Shown: positions 14,986 through 23,054 of the stretch, piece by piece
Layout of the letters: the number at the start of each line of letters is the position of its first letter
Position numbering within the stretch: position 1 is the first letter of the stretch
From: Burkholderiaceae bacterium
GTDB taxonomy: Bacteria > Pseudomonadota > Gammaproteobacteria > Burkholderiales > Burkholderiaceae_C
Direction of reading: 5' to 3'
DNA: 64,000 bases
Assembly: GCA_018780645.1 (NCBI GenBank)
Contig: JADMJJ010000020.1
Coordinates: 1-64,000, forward strand
Translations under genes and position numbers: made by a program
The notes under the pieces: model-generated
Database searches by the model: none
Told to the model about the DNA's origin: nothing
What the model saw: the letters and a program-made list of their open reading frames with translations, nothing else

Positions 14986-15819
14986 CAGCCTGCGCCGGGC
15001 GGTAAGGCCAACGGCAGTCAAGCCGGCCAGCAGCATGGCCAGACTGGCGGGTTCGGGCACCGGCAGGGTCGCAGTTTGCGAGGCACTGACCATGGTCAGC
15101 CATTGCAGTCGATAAGTGGCGGGCATGTCCGAGGCGTTGCTGAAGGTCAACGCAAGGAGCTCACCGCCAATGAGCTCTGCATCGCTGCTGCCAAAGGGCA
15201 CACCCAGGCTCTTCTGGACGTCCAGGTTCTTGCTGAGAGTACCGTCTGAGGTGAAGACGAACATTTGCACCAGGGCCCCCGCGCTCGCGCCCTGATAGTA
15301 GGCAGGGCCGCTGGCAGGCTGGGCTTCCCACACGAAACCTGATGCGCCTATCTGGAAATCGAACTGCAGCGAAACGGTTGCCTCGGTGTGGGGGCTGAGC
15401 ACGAAGCTGTTGATGCTGACGACATTGCCGAAAACCGATGTTCCTGCCGCGGCGGTTGCCTTTGCAGTCATTCCCGTCGCGTCGACCTGGCCGGATCCCC
15501 AGCCGTGCGTCGAGCTGGCACTGGAAACCAGTTCGGGTGGCAATGCAACATGAGAAACGACGTCGTTCGGGCCCCACTGCGGGACGAGCAAGTCGGGCGT
15601 GAAGAGCTGCCACCCGATCTGCAGATTCTCTTGCCCTGTGGTAGAGCGCTGGTCGTAGGGGTTCATCACCCAGCTCACGGCCGGATCCCATCCGTCACCA
15701 GGCGCCAGATCGCGCAGCTCTGCATGCAGGCTGTGCAGTCGGGCTTGGACGTGGCTTTCCCCCAGAGCGGGCAGGCTGCTTGCCAGCACCGTGCACAGCA
15801 AAAGGCTTCGTACCCGCAT
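14971..15819 (-). CDS. PEP-CTERM sorting domain protein
   Basis: 282 residues. The signal peptide is MRVRSLLLCTVLASSLPALG, followed by a beta-rich exported domain with no cysteines and no recognised enzyme motif. The C-terminus is a full PEP-CTERM signal: LPVPEPASLAMLLAG, a hydrophobic helix and ARRRLAAAG. The family is cleaved and released or anchored by an exosortase and is often linked to exopolysaccharide matrix. The gene is convergent with the liv operon. No partner gene is nearby. Confidence 0.85.
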   Translation of the reverse strand: MRVRSLLLCTVLASSLPALGESHVQARLHSLHAELRDLAPGDGWDPAVSWVMNPYDQRSTTGQENLQIGWQLFTPDLLVPQWGPNDVVSHVALPPELVSSASSTHGWGSGQVDATGMTAKATAAAGTSVFGNVVSINSFVLSPHTEATVSLQFDFQIGASGFVWEAQPASGPAYYQGASAGALVQMFVFTSDGTLSKNLDVQKSLGVPFGSSDAELIGGELLALTFSNASDMPATYRLQWLTMVSASQTATLPVPEPASLAMLLAGLTAVGLTARRRLAAAG

Positions 15820-16005
15820 ACCTTCACTCCCGTTGGTGATGAGATCGGCTGATGCCGCGTTCTTTGCTGCTTATGCTAAGTCTCAAAGCGGAACGGTGTC
15901 TGCTGGGAAACCCGCCCTGGCCGCCCCAGCGGCGCGGCCTGGCCCTAGAATTGCTTCGATTGCTAGAGCAACAGGCGGCTTTGACCGCCATGATCGAAGC
16001 CCTTG

Positions 16006-17763
16006 ATGCACCGCATACGCCTGCTTCGCTGGTTTGCCGCATGCTGCCGGATGTCGGCGCCGCTGCTGCTGTGCATCCTTGCCTGGGGCGAGCCTGCCGG
16101 CCTTGCCCTTGCCGCCGATGCCCCACCCGAGATCCGGGTTCTCTACCTGAGCTCTTACCACCGGGGCAACACCTGGAGCGACGGCATAGAGGAGGGCCTG
16201 CGTCAGCGCCTGGCGGCCTCGGGCAAGGCGATCGAGCTGGCCACCGAGTATCTGGACAGCCGGCGCGCGGCCTATGAGGCGCAGACCGAGCCGATGGCCC
16301 GCGCGCTGGAGATCAAATACGCGAAATACCGGCCGCAACTGCTGCTGGTGTCCGACAACGCCGCCTTCGACTTTGCGCTGACCTACCGCGAGCGCCTGTT
16401 CGCCGGCCTGCCCATCGTGTTCTGCGGCTACAACAGCTTCCGGCCCGAGGCGATGCGGGGGCAGAAGAACATCACCGGCGTCAACGAGGAGATCAGCGTA
16501 GCCGACACGGTGGCCATGGCACTGAATGTCCATCCGCAGGCGCGCACCCTGGTCTTCATCACCTCCACCGTCGACGCGATCGGCCGGCGCGTTGCCGAAG
16601 CGGCCGAGGCGACGGTGCTCCCCCAACTGGCTCAGCGCTACCAATTGGTGCAGCTGAGGGACGCGTCGCTGGACGAGATCCGCCGGCGCCTGGCCGCCAT
16701 GCCGAGTGATGCGCTGGTGTTTCTGGGGGGACAGCCCAGCGACCGCGAACTGACCCCGGCCGAGAGCGGCCGCTTGATCGCCGCCGCCAGCCCGGTGCCA
16801 AGCTATACCTTCTGGGACTTTCACCTGGGCAGTGGCGTGGTCGGCGGCCACATCCTCACCGGCGCCAGCCAGGGTCAGGTGGCGGCCGACCTGGCGCTGC
16901 GTGTGCTGGGGGGCGAGCCGGCCGACCGCATTCCGGTGGTGATGACCTCGCCGACGAACGATGTGTTCGACTACCGGGCGATGCAGCGCTTCGGCATCGC
17001 GCCCGAGGCCTTGCCGGCCGGGGCCCGCATCATCAAGCAGCCCGTTTCGATCTGGGAGAACTACCGGCGCGAGATCCTGCTGGTGCTGGCCCTGCTGCTG
17101 TTGCAAAGCCTGCTGATCGGCGGCCTGGTGCGCAGCATGCTGGGGCGGCGCCGGGCGCTGCAGGCCTTGGCCGAGGAGCGCGCGCTGCTGGAGCAGCATG
17201 TCCATGAACGTACCCTGGCGCTGGAGGCTGCCAATGCCCAGCTGGCGAACTTGAGCTTCACCGACGGGCTGACCCAGCTGCCGAATCGCCGCCGCTTCGA
17301 CGAGACCCTGGAGGCCGAGTTCGCGCGGCACCGCCGCTCGGGCACACAGCTGTCGCTGATCATGCTGGACATCGACCATTTCAAGGCCTTCAACGACACC
17401 TATGGCCATGTCGCCGGCGACGAGTGCCTGCGCGCGGTCGGCGGGGCCATTGCCAAGCTGGTCAACCGCAGCAGCGATCTGGCGGCGCGCTTCGGCGGCG
17501 AAGAGTTCGCCGTGATACTGCCCGAAACAGAGGCGCCCGGGGCCGCCCAGCTGGCCGAGCGTCTGCGCGCCGGCATCGAGGGCCTGCAGATTCCCCACGC
17601 GAACTCGCTGGTGGCACCGGTCGTGACCGTGAGCCTGGGCGTGGTCACCGTGCTGCCCGCCAAGCTCAGCAACGCGCTGGAGGCGCTGAGCCTGGCCGAC
17701 GCACTGCTCTACCAGGCCAAGAGCGGCGGGCGCAACCGGGTGGTGGCACACGCTCTTGAATAG
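16006..17763 (+). CDS. Diguanylate cyclase with periplasmic binding-protein-like sensor
   Basis: 585 residues; ATG 16006 is chosen over the adjacent TTG 16003. A signal or first membrane segment lies within about 15-38. A periplasmic domain (about 43-340) resembles ABC-type substrate-binding proteins (VLYLSSYHRGNTWSDGIEEG; PIVFCGYNSF; VFLGGQPSD). A second membrane helix lies at about 352-375, then a short coiled coil and the GGDEF domain. The active-site motif is RFGGEEF (GGEEF at 497-501), an active variant in the family. The inhibitory I-site RSSD (488-491) is present. The protein should make c-di-GMP in response to a periplasmic ligand. The ligand is unknown; the neighbouring hydroxyproline operon makes an amino-acid-like ligand possible (inference). 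Confidence 0.88.
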   Translation: MHRIRLLRWFAACCRMSAPLLLCILAWGEPAGLALAADAPPEIRVLYLSSYHRGNTWSDGIEEGLRQRLAASGKAIELATEYLDSRRAAYEAQTEPMARALEIKYAKYRPQLLLVSDNAAFDFALTYRERLFAGLPIVFCGYNSFRPEAMRGQKNITGVNEEISVADTVAMALNVHPQARTLVFITSTVDAIGRRVAEAAEATVLPQLAQRYQLVQLRDASLDEIRRRLAAMPSDALVFLGGQPSDRELTPAESGRLIAAASPVPSYTFWDFHLGSGVVGGHILTGASQGQVAADLALRVLGGEPADRIPVVMTSPTNDVFDYRAMQRFGIAPEALPAGARIIKQPVSIWENYRREILLVLALLLLQSLLIGGLVRSMLGRRRALQALAEERALLEQHVHERTLALEAANAQLANLSFTDGLTQLPNRRRFDETLEAEFARHRRSGTQLSLIMLDIDHFKAFNDTYGHVAGDECLRAVGGAIAKLVNRSSDLAARFGGEEFAVILPETEAPGAAQLAERLRAGIEGLQIPHANSLVAPVVTVSLGVVTVLPAKLSNALEALSLADALLYQAKSGGRNRVVAHALE

Positions 17764-17789
17764 TCCCCCAAGTCAGTCGGTGCCCGAGC

Positions 17790-17805
17790 TTGATGGGTAC
17801 ATCAA
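17790..17805. promoter_or_regulatory. 16-bp palindrome TTGATG-GGTA-CATCAA
   Basis: This is a perfect 6-base inverted repeat with a 4-base spacer, extended by C and G on the outside. It sits in the 60-base gap between two convergent genes. A nearly identical copy lies before fba at 42862-42877. It is not an FNR box (the half-sites are one base longer). In this position it could be an operator, a terminator-like hairpin or a small repeat. Confidence 0.4.
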
Positions 17806-17823
17806 GGTCCGGCACGCAATGAA

Positions 17824-19086
17824 CTAGAGAAAGCAACGCATCGGTGCCGGCTGCAGCGGCTCGCGCGGGCTGCGGCCGGCGGCCATAGGCCAGCCCAACA
17901 CATCACGGGTGATCGGGCCACAGACGCGCCCTTGGCAGGCGCCCATGCCACAGCGCGTCTGCAGCTTGGCCTCGCGCCAGTCGGGCCAGGCCTTCAGATC
18001 GCCCAAGGTCACGTCCTCGCAGCGGCAGATCAGTGTCTTGGCATCGGCCAGCTTCAGCAGCTCGGGGCGCAGCGCGAAGTGCCGGGCCAGCAGGGCGCCG
18101 AAGGCCAGCGCACGGGCATGGGGTTTGGCGAACGGGGCCAGGTCATGACTCAGCATCGCATTCGCGGCCAGATCTCCTTCCAGCAGGGCCTTGTCCACGC
18201 CGCCAATGCCGGTGCATTCGCCAGCGGCAAAGACCTGGGGCAGGGAGGTTTGCAAGCGCTCATCGACGGCGACTGCGCCTCCGTCGATACGGCAGCCCAG
18301 CAGCTCGGCCAGCTCGGTGTTGGGCAGCAGACCGAAGCCCAGGCCCAGCGCATCGCAGGGCAGCTCCCATTCTCGTTGGCCGTCGGTCAGCACCACGGCG
18401 CGCACCTGGGTGTCACCGAGTGCCCGCACGGGCCAGCAGCCAGTTCGGTAAGCCACGCCCTTGAGGCGCCAGCGCAGTCCCAGGGCCTGCACCAGCTTGG
18501 CCGAGGGCAGGCCGGCGGCGAAAGCGCTCAATGCTTTGAACGAGGCCTGCTCGGCCACGCAGGCCACATCGGCACCGGCGCTGCGCAGTGTGTCGGCCGA
18601 GGCCAGCAGCAGCGGACCCGAGCCGGCCAGCACGACGCGCTGGCCCTTGATGGGCCAGCCGCCCTTGACCAGCGCCTGCAGGCCACCGGCGCCGGTGACG
18701 CCGGGCAGGGTCCAGCCGGGGAAGGGCAGGAATCGTTCGCGCGCGCCCAGGGCCAGCAGCAGCTGCGCGCCGCTCACGCGCAGCGAGGCGCCACCTTGGC
18801 TGTCGTGCAGCAGCAGTTGCTGCGGGCCCTCGGCGGCAATCACCGCATGGCCGGGCAGATGGGTCAGCAGCGGGTCAGCCAGCAGTGAGTTCAGCGACTG
18901 CGCCCAGCTGCGCCCCAAGGCGCTGCCATGCCGGGCCGGGCCGCCACGCCAGATCTGGCCGCCGGGCCAGGCCTGGTTGTCGATCCAGATCACCCGCTGC
19001 TTTGCTGCCAGCAGGGTGCGCACGGCGGCAATGCCGGCCGGGCCGCCACCGACGACGATCTGGTCGGCCTGCAGCGCCGCGCTCAT
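17824..19086 (-). CDS. FAD-dependent oxidoreductase with BFD-like [2Fe-2S] domain (D-hydroxyproline dehydrogenase alpha-type subunit)
   Basis: 420 residues from the ATG at 19086. The N-terminal FAD fold shows VVGGGPAGIAAVRTL, with a second dinucleotide fold near VVLAGSGPLLLAS. The C-terminus carries a bacterioferritin-associated-ferredoxin-like [2Fe-2S] domain with cysteines in LICRCEDVTLGDL and RCGMGACQGRVCGP. This is the HcnB/opine-oxidase alpha layout also found in D-hydroxyproline dehydrogenase complexes. The start overlaps the stop of the small ferredoxin-like gene (ATGA), so the subunits are probably made together. The substrate is assigned from operon context. Confidence 0.85.
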   Translation of the reverse strand: MSAALQADQIVVGGGPAGIAAVRTLLAAKQRVIWIDNQAWPGGQIWRGGPARHGSALGRSWAQSLNSLLADPLLTHLPGHAVIAAEGPQQLLLHDSQGGASLRVSGAQLLLALGARERFLPFPGWTLPGVTGAGGLQALVKGGWPIKGQRVVLAGSGPLLLASADTLRSAGADVACVAEQASFKALSAFAAGLPSAKLVQALGLRWRLKGVAYRTGCWPVRALGDTQVRAVVLTDGQREWELPCDALGLGFGLLPNTELAELLGCRIDGGAVAVDERLQTSLPQVFAAGECTGIGGVDKALLEGDLAANAMLSHDLAPFAKPHARALAFGALLARHFALRPELLKLADAKTLICRCEDVTLGDLKAWPDWREAKLQTRCGMGACQGRVCGPITRDVLGWPMAAGRSPREPLQPAPMRCFL

Positions 19087-19322
19087 GTTGAGGTCTCCAC
19101 CCGCATGCCCTCGGCAACGAGGGTCATGCAGGCCAGGCGCTGCGGCCGGCCATCGATGGTGACGCGGCACTCCTGGCACTGGCCCATGCCGCAAAAAGCG
19201 GCGCGTGGCTGGCCGCTGATCGAGACGCGAGTGGCCGCGAGGCCGGCCTGGGCCAAGGCGGCGGCGACGGTGATGCCCTCGGCCACCTCGCAGGCCTTGC
19301 CATTGATGTGCAGATGAGTCAT
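19083..19322 (-). CDS. Small [2Fe-2S] ferredoxin-like subunit (HcnA/gamma type)
   Basis: 79 residues from the ATG at 19322. Four cysteines form a plant-type [2Fe-2S] site: C44, C49, C52 (FCGMGQCQEC) and C65 (RLACM). It is HcnA-like and normally passes electrons within a three-subunit D-amino acid, opine or D-hydroxyproline dehydrogenase. It overlaps both neighbours by 4 bases (ATGA at each end), the tightest coupling in the window. It is easily missed because a longer unrelated frame covers it. Confidence 0.85.
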   Translation of the reverse strand: MTHLHINGKACEVAEGITVAAALAQAGLAATRVSISGQPRAAFCGMGQCQECRVTIDGRPQRLACMTLVAEGMRVETST

Positions 19323-20437
19323 GCGGCGAATCTCGCGGGCGAATAGGGCTGCGGGTCCAGGGTCGGCGCCTGGGCCAGGCTCAGCTCGGCCAGCAGCTCG
19401 GCGCTGGCCAGCGAGGTGGTGATGCCCAGACCCTCGTGACCGGTGGCCAGCCAGACGCGCGGCAGCGTTGGATGCGCACCAATCAAGGGCTGACCATCGG
19501 CACTGGCCGGGCGTATGCCGGTCCAGCAGCGCAGCAGGCTGAGCTCGGCCAGGCCCGGCAGATAGCCGGTGGCGCATTGCAGCATCTGGCGCAGCATGGT
19601 CAGATCCAGCGCCCGGTCTTCGCGGCCGACCTGGCGCGAGGAGCCGATCAGCAGCTGGCCGCCGGGCCGGGGCTGGACGTTGAACGACACCGTGTCCTCG
19701 TCCACCAGATGGGCCTTCTTGATATAGCCGAGCTCGACCAGCTGGTGCTTGACGAGATCGGGATGGCGCTGGGTGATGGCCAGCTGGCCCTTCTTGGGCA
19801 GCAGGCAGCCGGGCGGTAGAAAGCGCTGGCTGGCAAGGCCGGCGCACAGCACGACCAGGGCGCCCCAGAGCTGGCGGCCATCGGCCAGGCGCAGGCCGGC
19901 GCCGTCCAGCGCGACCACCTCGCCGCGTATCAACACGGCGCGGGCTTCTTCGAGCCAGCGCTGGGCGACCTTGGGCGGATAGACGCGGGCATCGCCGGGT
20001 ACCCGCAACGCGCCGGCCAGGCCCGGGCGCAGCATCGGCTCGAGCGTCGACAAGGCCCGGGCGTCGAGGAGCTCGGCCTTCAGTCCGCGTGCCGCCAGCC
20101 AGGCCTGCTTGCGTGCAGCGAGCGCCATCTCCTCGTCATCGGCGGCCACCCACAAGGTGCCGCAGGCCTGGTGCTCGGCCCGGGCGGCATGGTCACGGGA
20201 CTCGTCCAGCCAGTCCTGCCACAGCCGGACCGAGCGCCGTGACAGCACGAACTCCGCCTCGTCGGCGCTGCCCTCGGCATCGACCACCAGCAGATGGCCC
20301 ATCGAGGCGGCAGTTGCCCCACCGCCCACCGCCGCCGGCTCGACCACGGCGACCGACAGCCCCTGGCGCGCATAGGCGCGTGCGCAGGCGGCACCGATGA
20401 TGCCGGCGCCGATGATGATCACATCGGCGGTTCTCAT
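19319..20437 (-). CDS. FAD-dependent oxidoreductase (D-hydroxyproline dehydrogenase, DAO family)
   Basis: 372 residues. The N-terminal FAD motif is DVIIIGAGIIGAACARAYAR; the body is of the DAO/glycine-oxidase fold, with GHEGLGITTSLASAELLAEL near the end. It is the probable catalytic subunit that oxidises cis-4-hydroxy-D-proline to a pyrroline, feeding electrons to the two other subunits just downstream. It begins 10 bases after the hydroxyproline epimerase stop. Substrate is inferred from the epimerase and the GntR gene; D-proline or an opine cannot be excluded. Confidence 0.85.
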   Translation of the reverse strand: MRTADVIIIGAGIIGAACARAYARQGLSVAVVEPAAVGGGATAASMGHLLVVDAEGSADEAEFVLSRRSVRLWQDWLDESRDHAARAEHQACGTLWVAADDEEMALAARKQAWLAARGLKAELLDARALSTLEPMLRPGLAGALRVPGDARVYPPKVAQRWLEEARAVLIRGEVVALDGAGLRLADGRQLWGALVVLCAGLASQRFLPPGCLLPKKGQLAITQRHPDLVKHQLVELGYIKKAHLVDEDTVSFNVQPRPGGQLLIGSSRQVGREDRALDLTMLRQMLQCATGYLPGLAELSLLRCWTGIRPASADGQPLIGAHPTLPRVWLATGHEGLGITTSLASAELLAELSLAQAPTLDPQPYSPARFAA

Positions 20438-20447
20438 GGTCGGGCCG

Positions 20448-21395
20448 TCAGGAGGATGATGTGATGCCCCAGGCGAAGGGGTCGCCCGGTTGGAACACCA
20501 GGTTGGCGTCCATGTTCACGAAGGCGCGCCCCTGGATCGTGGGCAAGACATGGCCCTCGGGCAGTGCGGCGCTGCGCTCGAAGCTGCCGGCGAAGACGCT
20601 GCCGATCACGCTCTCCTGCTGCCACAGCGCGCCGGGCTGCAGCTTGCCGTCGGCCGCTACGCAGGCCAGCTTGGCGCTGGTGCCGGTGCCGCAGGGCGAG
20701 CGATCATAGGCCTTGCCGGGGCACAGCACGAAGTTGCGTGCATCGTTGGCCGGGTCCTGGGCCGGGCCGACCAGCTCGATGTGGTCGATCTCGGCGCCGC
20801 CAGCGCCGGTCACGCCCTGCTCGGGCAGGGCCTGGCGGATGCGCCAGCTGAAGGAGGTCAGTGCGTCGATATGCGCACGGTCCAGGCTCAGGCCATGGTC
20901 TTCGCACAGAAAGAACCAGTTGCCGCCCCACGCCACATCGCCATGCACGAGGCCATGGCCCGGCACCTGCACGGCGACCTTGCGGGCGTGGCGGTATGAC
21001 GGCACGTTGGCGACGCTGACGCGGCCGTCTTCATGCAGGGTGGCGCTGACCCGGCCCACCGGTGTTTCGATCAGATGCTGGCCCGGCGCGATGCGGCCCA
21101 GATAGGCCAGTGTGGCGACCAGGCCTATGGTGCCGTGGCCGCACATACCCAGAAAGCCGACGTTGTTGAAGAAGATCACGCCGCAGGCGCTGTCGGCCTC
21201 CACCGGCTCGCACAGCAGGGCGCCGACCAGCACATCCGAGCCGCGGGGCTCGTTGACGATGGCGCTGCGCCAGGCGTCGTGCTGCTCCCGGAATACCGCC
21301 AGCCGATCGGCCATGCTGCCGCGGCCGAGATCGGGGCCGCCGCTGATCAGGATGCGCGTCGGCTCGCCGCCGGTATGGGAATCAATGAATCGCAT
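20448..21395 (-). CDS. 4-hydroxyproline 2-epimerase (proline racemase family)
   Basis: 315 residues. The family has two catalytic cysteines, seen here as C85 in MCGHGTIG and C235 in [13 protein letters not shown]. Two Cys mark an epimerase rather than the Cys/Thr type dehydratases. [14 protein letters not shown] at the start is typical. It interconverts trans-4-hydroxy-L-proline and cis-4-hydroxy-D-proline in the cytoplasm, the first step before the dehydrogenase encoded next. No clear ribosome site precedes the ATG at 21395, which follows a 200-base gap holding a hairpin repeat. Confidence 0.9.
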   Translation of the reverse strand: MRFIDSHTGGEPTRILISGGPDLGRGSMADRLAVFREQHDAWRSAIVNEPRGSDVLVGALLCEPVEADSACGVIFFNNVGFLGMCGHGTIGLVATLAYLGRIAPGQHLIETPVGRVSATLHEDGRVSVANVPSYRHARKVAVQVPGHGLVHGDVAWGGNWFFLCEDHGLSLDRAHIDALTSFSWRIRQALPEQGVTGAGGAEIDHIELVGPAQDPANDARNFVLCPGKAYDRSPCGTGTSAKLACVAADGKLQPGALWQQESVIGSVFAGSFERSAALPEGHVLPTIQGRAFVNMDANLVFQPGDPFAWGITSSS

Positions 21396-21468
21396 GGATT
21401 GGCAGTTTGGATGGGTTTGATGTCAGTTTTCCGCTCCGCGACCGTGGTGGCCGTGGCTCGGGAGCCTT

Positions 21469-21579
21469 GCGGGCCGAGCGCCGGGCCGCTCCCAAGCCGG
21501 CCCGCGCCGGCGATGTGCCAGCGGCTCGAAGCCGCTGGCATCGCCGTCCCCCCGGGGGACCGGCCAAGGTACTCCTTGG
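21469..21579. repeat. Cluster of four consecutive hairpins between gntR and the epimerase gene
   Basis: Four inverted repeats follow each other: GCGGGCCG (21469-21476) with 21498-21505; an 11-base stem TGCCAGCGGCT (21516-21526) with 21530-21540; GTCCCCCCGGGGGAC (21546-21560); and CCAAGG (21564-21569) with 21574-21579. The composition resembles palindromic intergenic repeats common in Burkholderiales. It could cut transcription between the regulator and the catabolic genes. Confidence 0.55.
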
Positions 21580-21596
21580 ACGAGGGGCGGTCCATC

Positions 21597-22268
21597 TCAG
21601 GCGATGACCTTCTGCGCATAGCCGCGCAGATAGTCCATCAGCGCGTCGGAGGCCGCCGCGGCCGGCTCGGGCTCGCCCTGGGCGATGGCCTGGGCCAGTT
21701 CCATATGGCAGCGCGCGCCCTCGGTCATGTCGCCCTGGTGCTGGTAGGCATACCAGAAGCGCCGGCACTGGATCGCCATCGGTATCACCGCCGAGACGGC
21801 GAAGGGGTTGCGGCAGGCGGCGTGGTTGACATGGTCCAGCGCCTGGTCCGAGCTCATATAGGCCGTCAGGTCCGAGGCCTGGCTGGCGCAGACCATGGCC
21901 TCGGCGCAGGCCAGCAGGTCCTGCCGCTGCTGCGGCGTGGCGCGGCGGGCCGAGGTGGCGGCGATCAGGCGCTCCAGCACGCGGCGCGCCTCGATCAGGT
22001 CCAGATGCTCGGCCAGCCTGATCTCGCTGACGCGCAGGCCGCGGCGCGGCTGCTGCACGATCAGGCCGTTGGAGACCAGGCGCATCAGCGCCTCGCGCGT
22101 CGGCGTGCGCCCCAGGCCGGTGCGCTCGATCAACTCGGCCTCGACGATGGGCGCGCCGGGCTTCAGCGCCAGCGTCGAGATCATCGCCTCCAGCGCGTCA
22201 TAGGCCTGGTCGGCGACGCGGCGTTTGTCGGGCTCGCCGTTCTCTTGGGGGGTGTCGTGGGTGCTCAT
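21597..22268 (-). CDS. GntR-family regulator (FCD/FadR C-terminal type)
   Basis: 223 residues from the ATG at 22268 (MSTHDTPQENGEP); the longer frame upstream is not coding in character and contains the promoter. The N-terminal winged helix shows VADQAYDALEAMIST, then VEAELIERTGLGRTPTREAL and NGLIVQQPRRGLRV. The helical FCD domain has metal-binding-type histidines (DHVNHAACRNPF; HQGDMTEGARCHMELAQAI). It most likely senses hydroxyproline or a breakdown product and controls its own operon. It heads the same-strand hydroxyproline gene set. Confidence 0.88.
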   Translation of the reverse strand: MSTHDTPQENGEPDKRRVADQAYDALEAMISTLALKPGAPIVEAELIERTGLGRTPTREALMRLVSNGLIVQQPRRGLRVSEIRLAEHLDLIEARRVLERLIAATSARRATPQQRQDLLACAEAMVCASQASDLTAYMSSDQALDHVNHAACRNPFAVSAVIPMAIQCRRFWYAYQHQGDMTEGARCHMELAQAIAQGEPEPAAAASDALMDYLRGYAQKVIA

Positions 22269-22431
22269 CTGGCGTGCATCATCGCAGGCGCAGCCCGGCT
22301 GGGGTATCGGGCTTTGCCTCCATGCCCGGCCTGATCTTGAAGCGGGCCAGATCGGCCGGATATGGGGCGGGCCGGATTCGCGCTTGTGGGCTGAAGTGGG
22401 GTGCGCATCGCCTGCCTGTTCGGGCATTAAT

Positions 22432-22468
22432 ATATTTATAGAATATCGACGTCCGAGGCGACTGTCAA
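22432..22468 (-). promoter_or_regulatory. Sigma70-type promoter with AT-rich dyad for gntR
   Basis: On the minus strand a perfect -35 TTGACA (22468-22463) is followed after 17 bases by TATTCT (22445-22440). The dyad ATATT-N5-AATAT (22446-22432) covers the -10 element in an AT island that stands out against the GC-rich background. This suits auto-repression by the GntR protein. The rest of the 360-base gap to yajC holds only a weak TACAAT at 22531 that might be a -10 for yajC. Confidence 0.6.
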
Positions 22469-22628
22469 GCCGGGTCGTGCCTGGGGTGAACCCTCGGACC
22501 GGTGCTTCCCGGGGTGGCGGGCCCGCCGCATACAATGCGCGATTCCGATTCGGGCTGGCTTGCTGTGTCAAGCCAGCGCTTTGCCTTGCTTATTCCGCCG
22601 CTGGCGGGCTCTCTCTCAGAGGACTTTC

Positions 22629-22952
22629 ATGTTTATTTCCGACGCTTTTGCCCAGGCCACGGGTGCCGCCGCCGGTGGCGAATCCAGCCTGCTGAGCATG
22701 CTGCCCCTGGTGCTGATGTTCGTGGTGCTGTACTTCGTGATGATCCGCCCGCAGATGAAGCGCCAGAAGGAGCACCGCGCGATGATCGAGGCGCTGGCCA
22801 AGGGCGACGAGATCGTCACCTCGGGCGGTCTGCTGGGCAAGGTCACCAAGCTGGGCGAGAGCTTTCTGAGCCTGGAAGTGGCCAACGGCGTGGAGTTGCA
22901 GGTGCAGCGCTCCGCTGTCGTGCAGGTGCTGCCCAAGGGCACTGTCAAGTAA
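22629..22952 (+). CDS. yajC: Preprotein translocase accessory subunit YajC
   Basis: 107 residues from the ATG at 22629. A short N-terminus is followed by one membrane helix (MLPLVLMFVVLYFVMIRP) and a basic cytoplasmic domain with the family motif LAKGDEIVTSGGLLGKV. YajC associates with SecDF in the inner membrane. It is first in the yajC-secD-secF cluster. Confidence 0.95.
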   Translation: MFISDAFAQATGAAAGGESSLLSMLPLVLMFVVLYFVMIRPQMKRQKEHRAMIEALAKGDEIVTSGGLLGKVTKLGESFLSLEVANGVELQVQRSAVVQVLPKGTVK

Positions 22953-22956
22953 GCCC

Positions 22957-22983
22957 AAAAAACGGCCGCAGCCCGCTGCGGCC
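22957..22983 (-). terminator. Hairpin between yajC and secD with a T run on the opposite strand
   Basis: Stem GGCCGCAG (22964-22971) with CTGCGGCC (22976-22983), loop CCCG. Six A residues precede it on the plus strand, so the intrinsic terminator shape points to minus-strand transcription. On the plus strand it lacks a T run and should let transcription pass on to secD. Confidence 0.5.
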
Positions 22984-23054
22984 CTACTCGGACGGTGTGA
23001 TCCGTTCGAGCCTGCAGGGCCAGAGCGCCCTGTACGCCCGCTGAGGAAGTTCCC

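Noticed and set aside
19083-19847. A 254-codon minus-strand frame that includes the small ferredoxin-like gene
   Set aside because: Only the last 79 codons are coding; the upstream part is a shadow of the DAO-type dehydrogenase in another frame.
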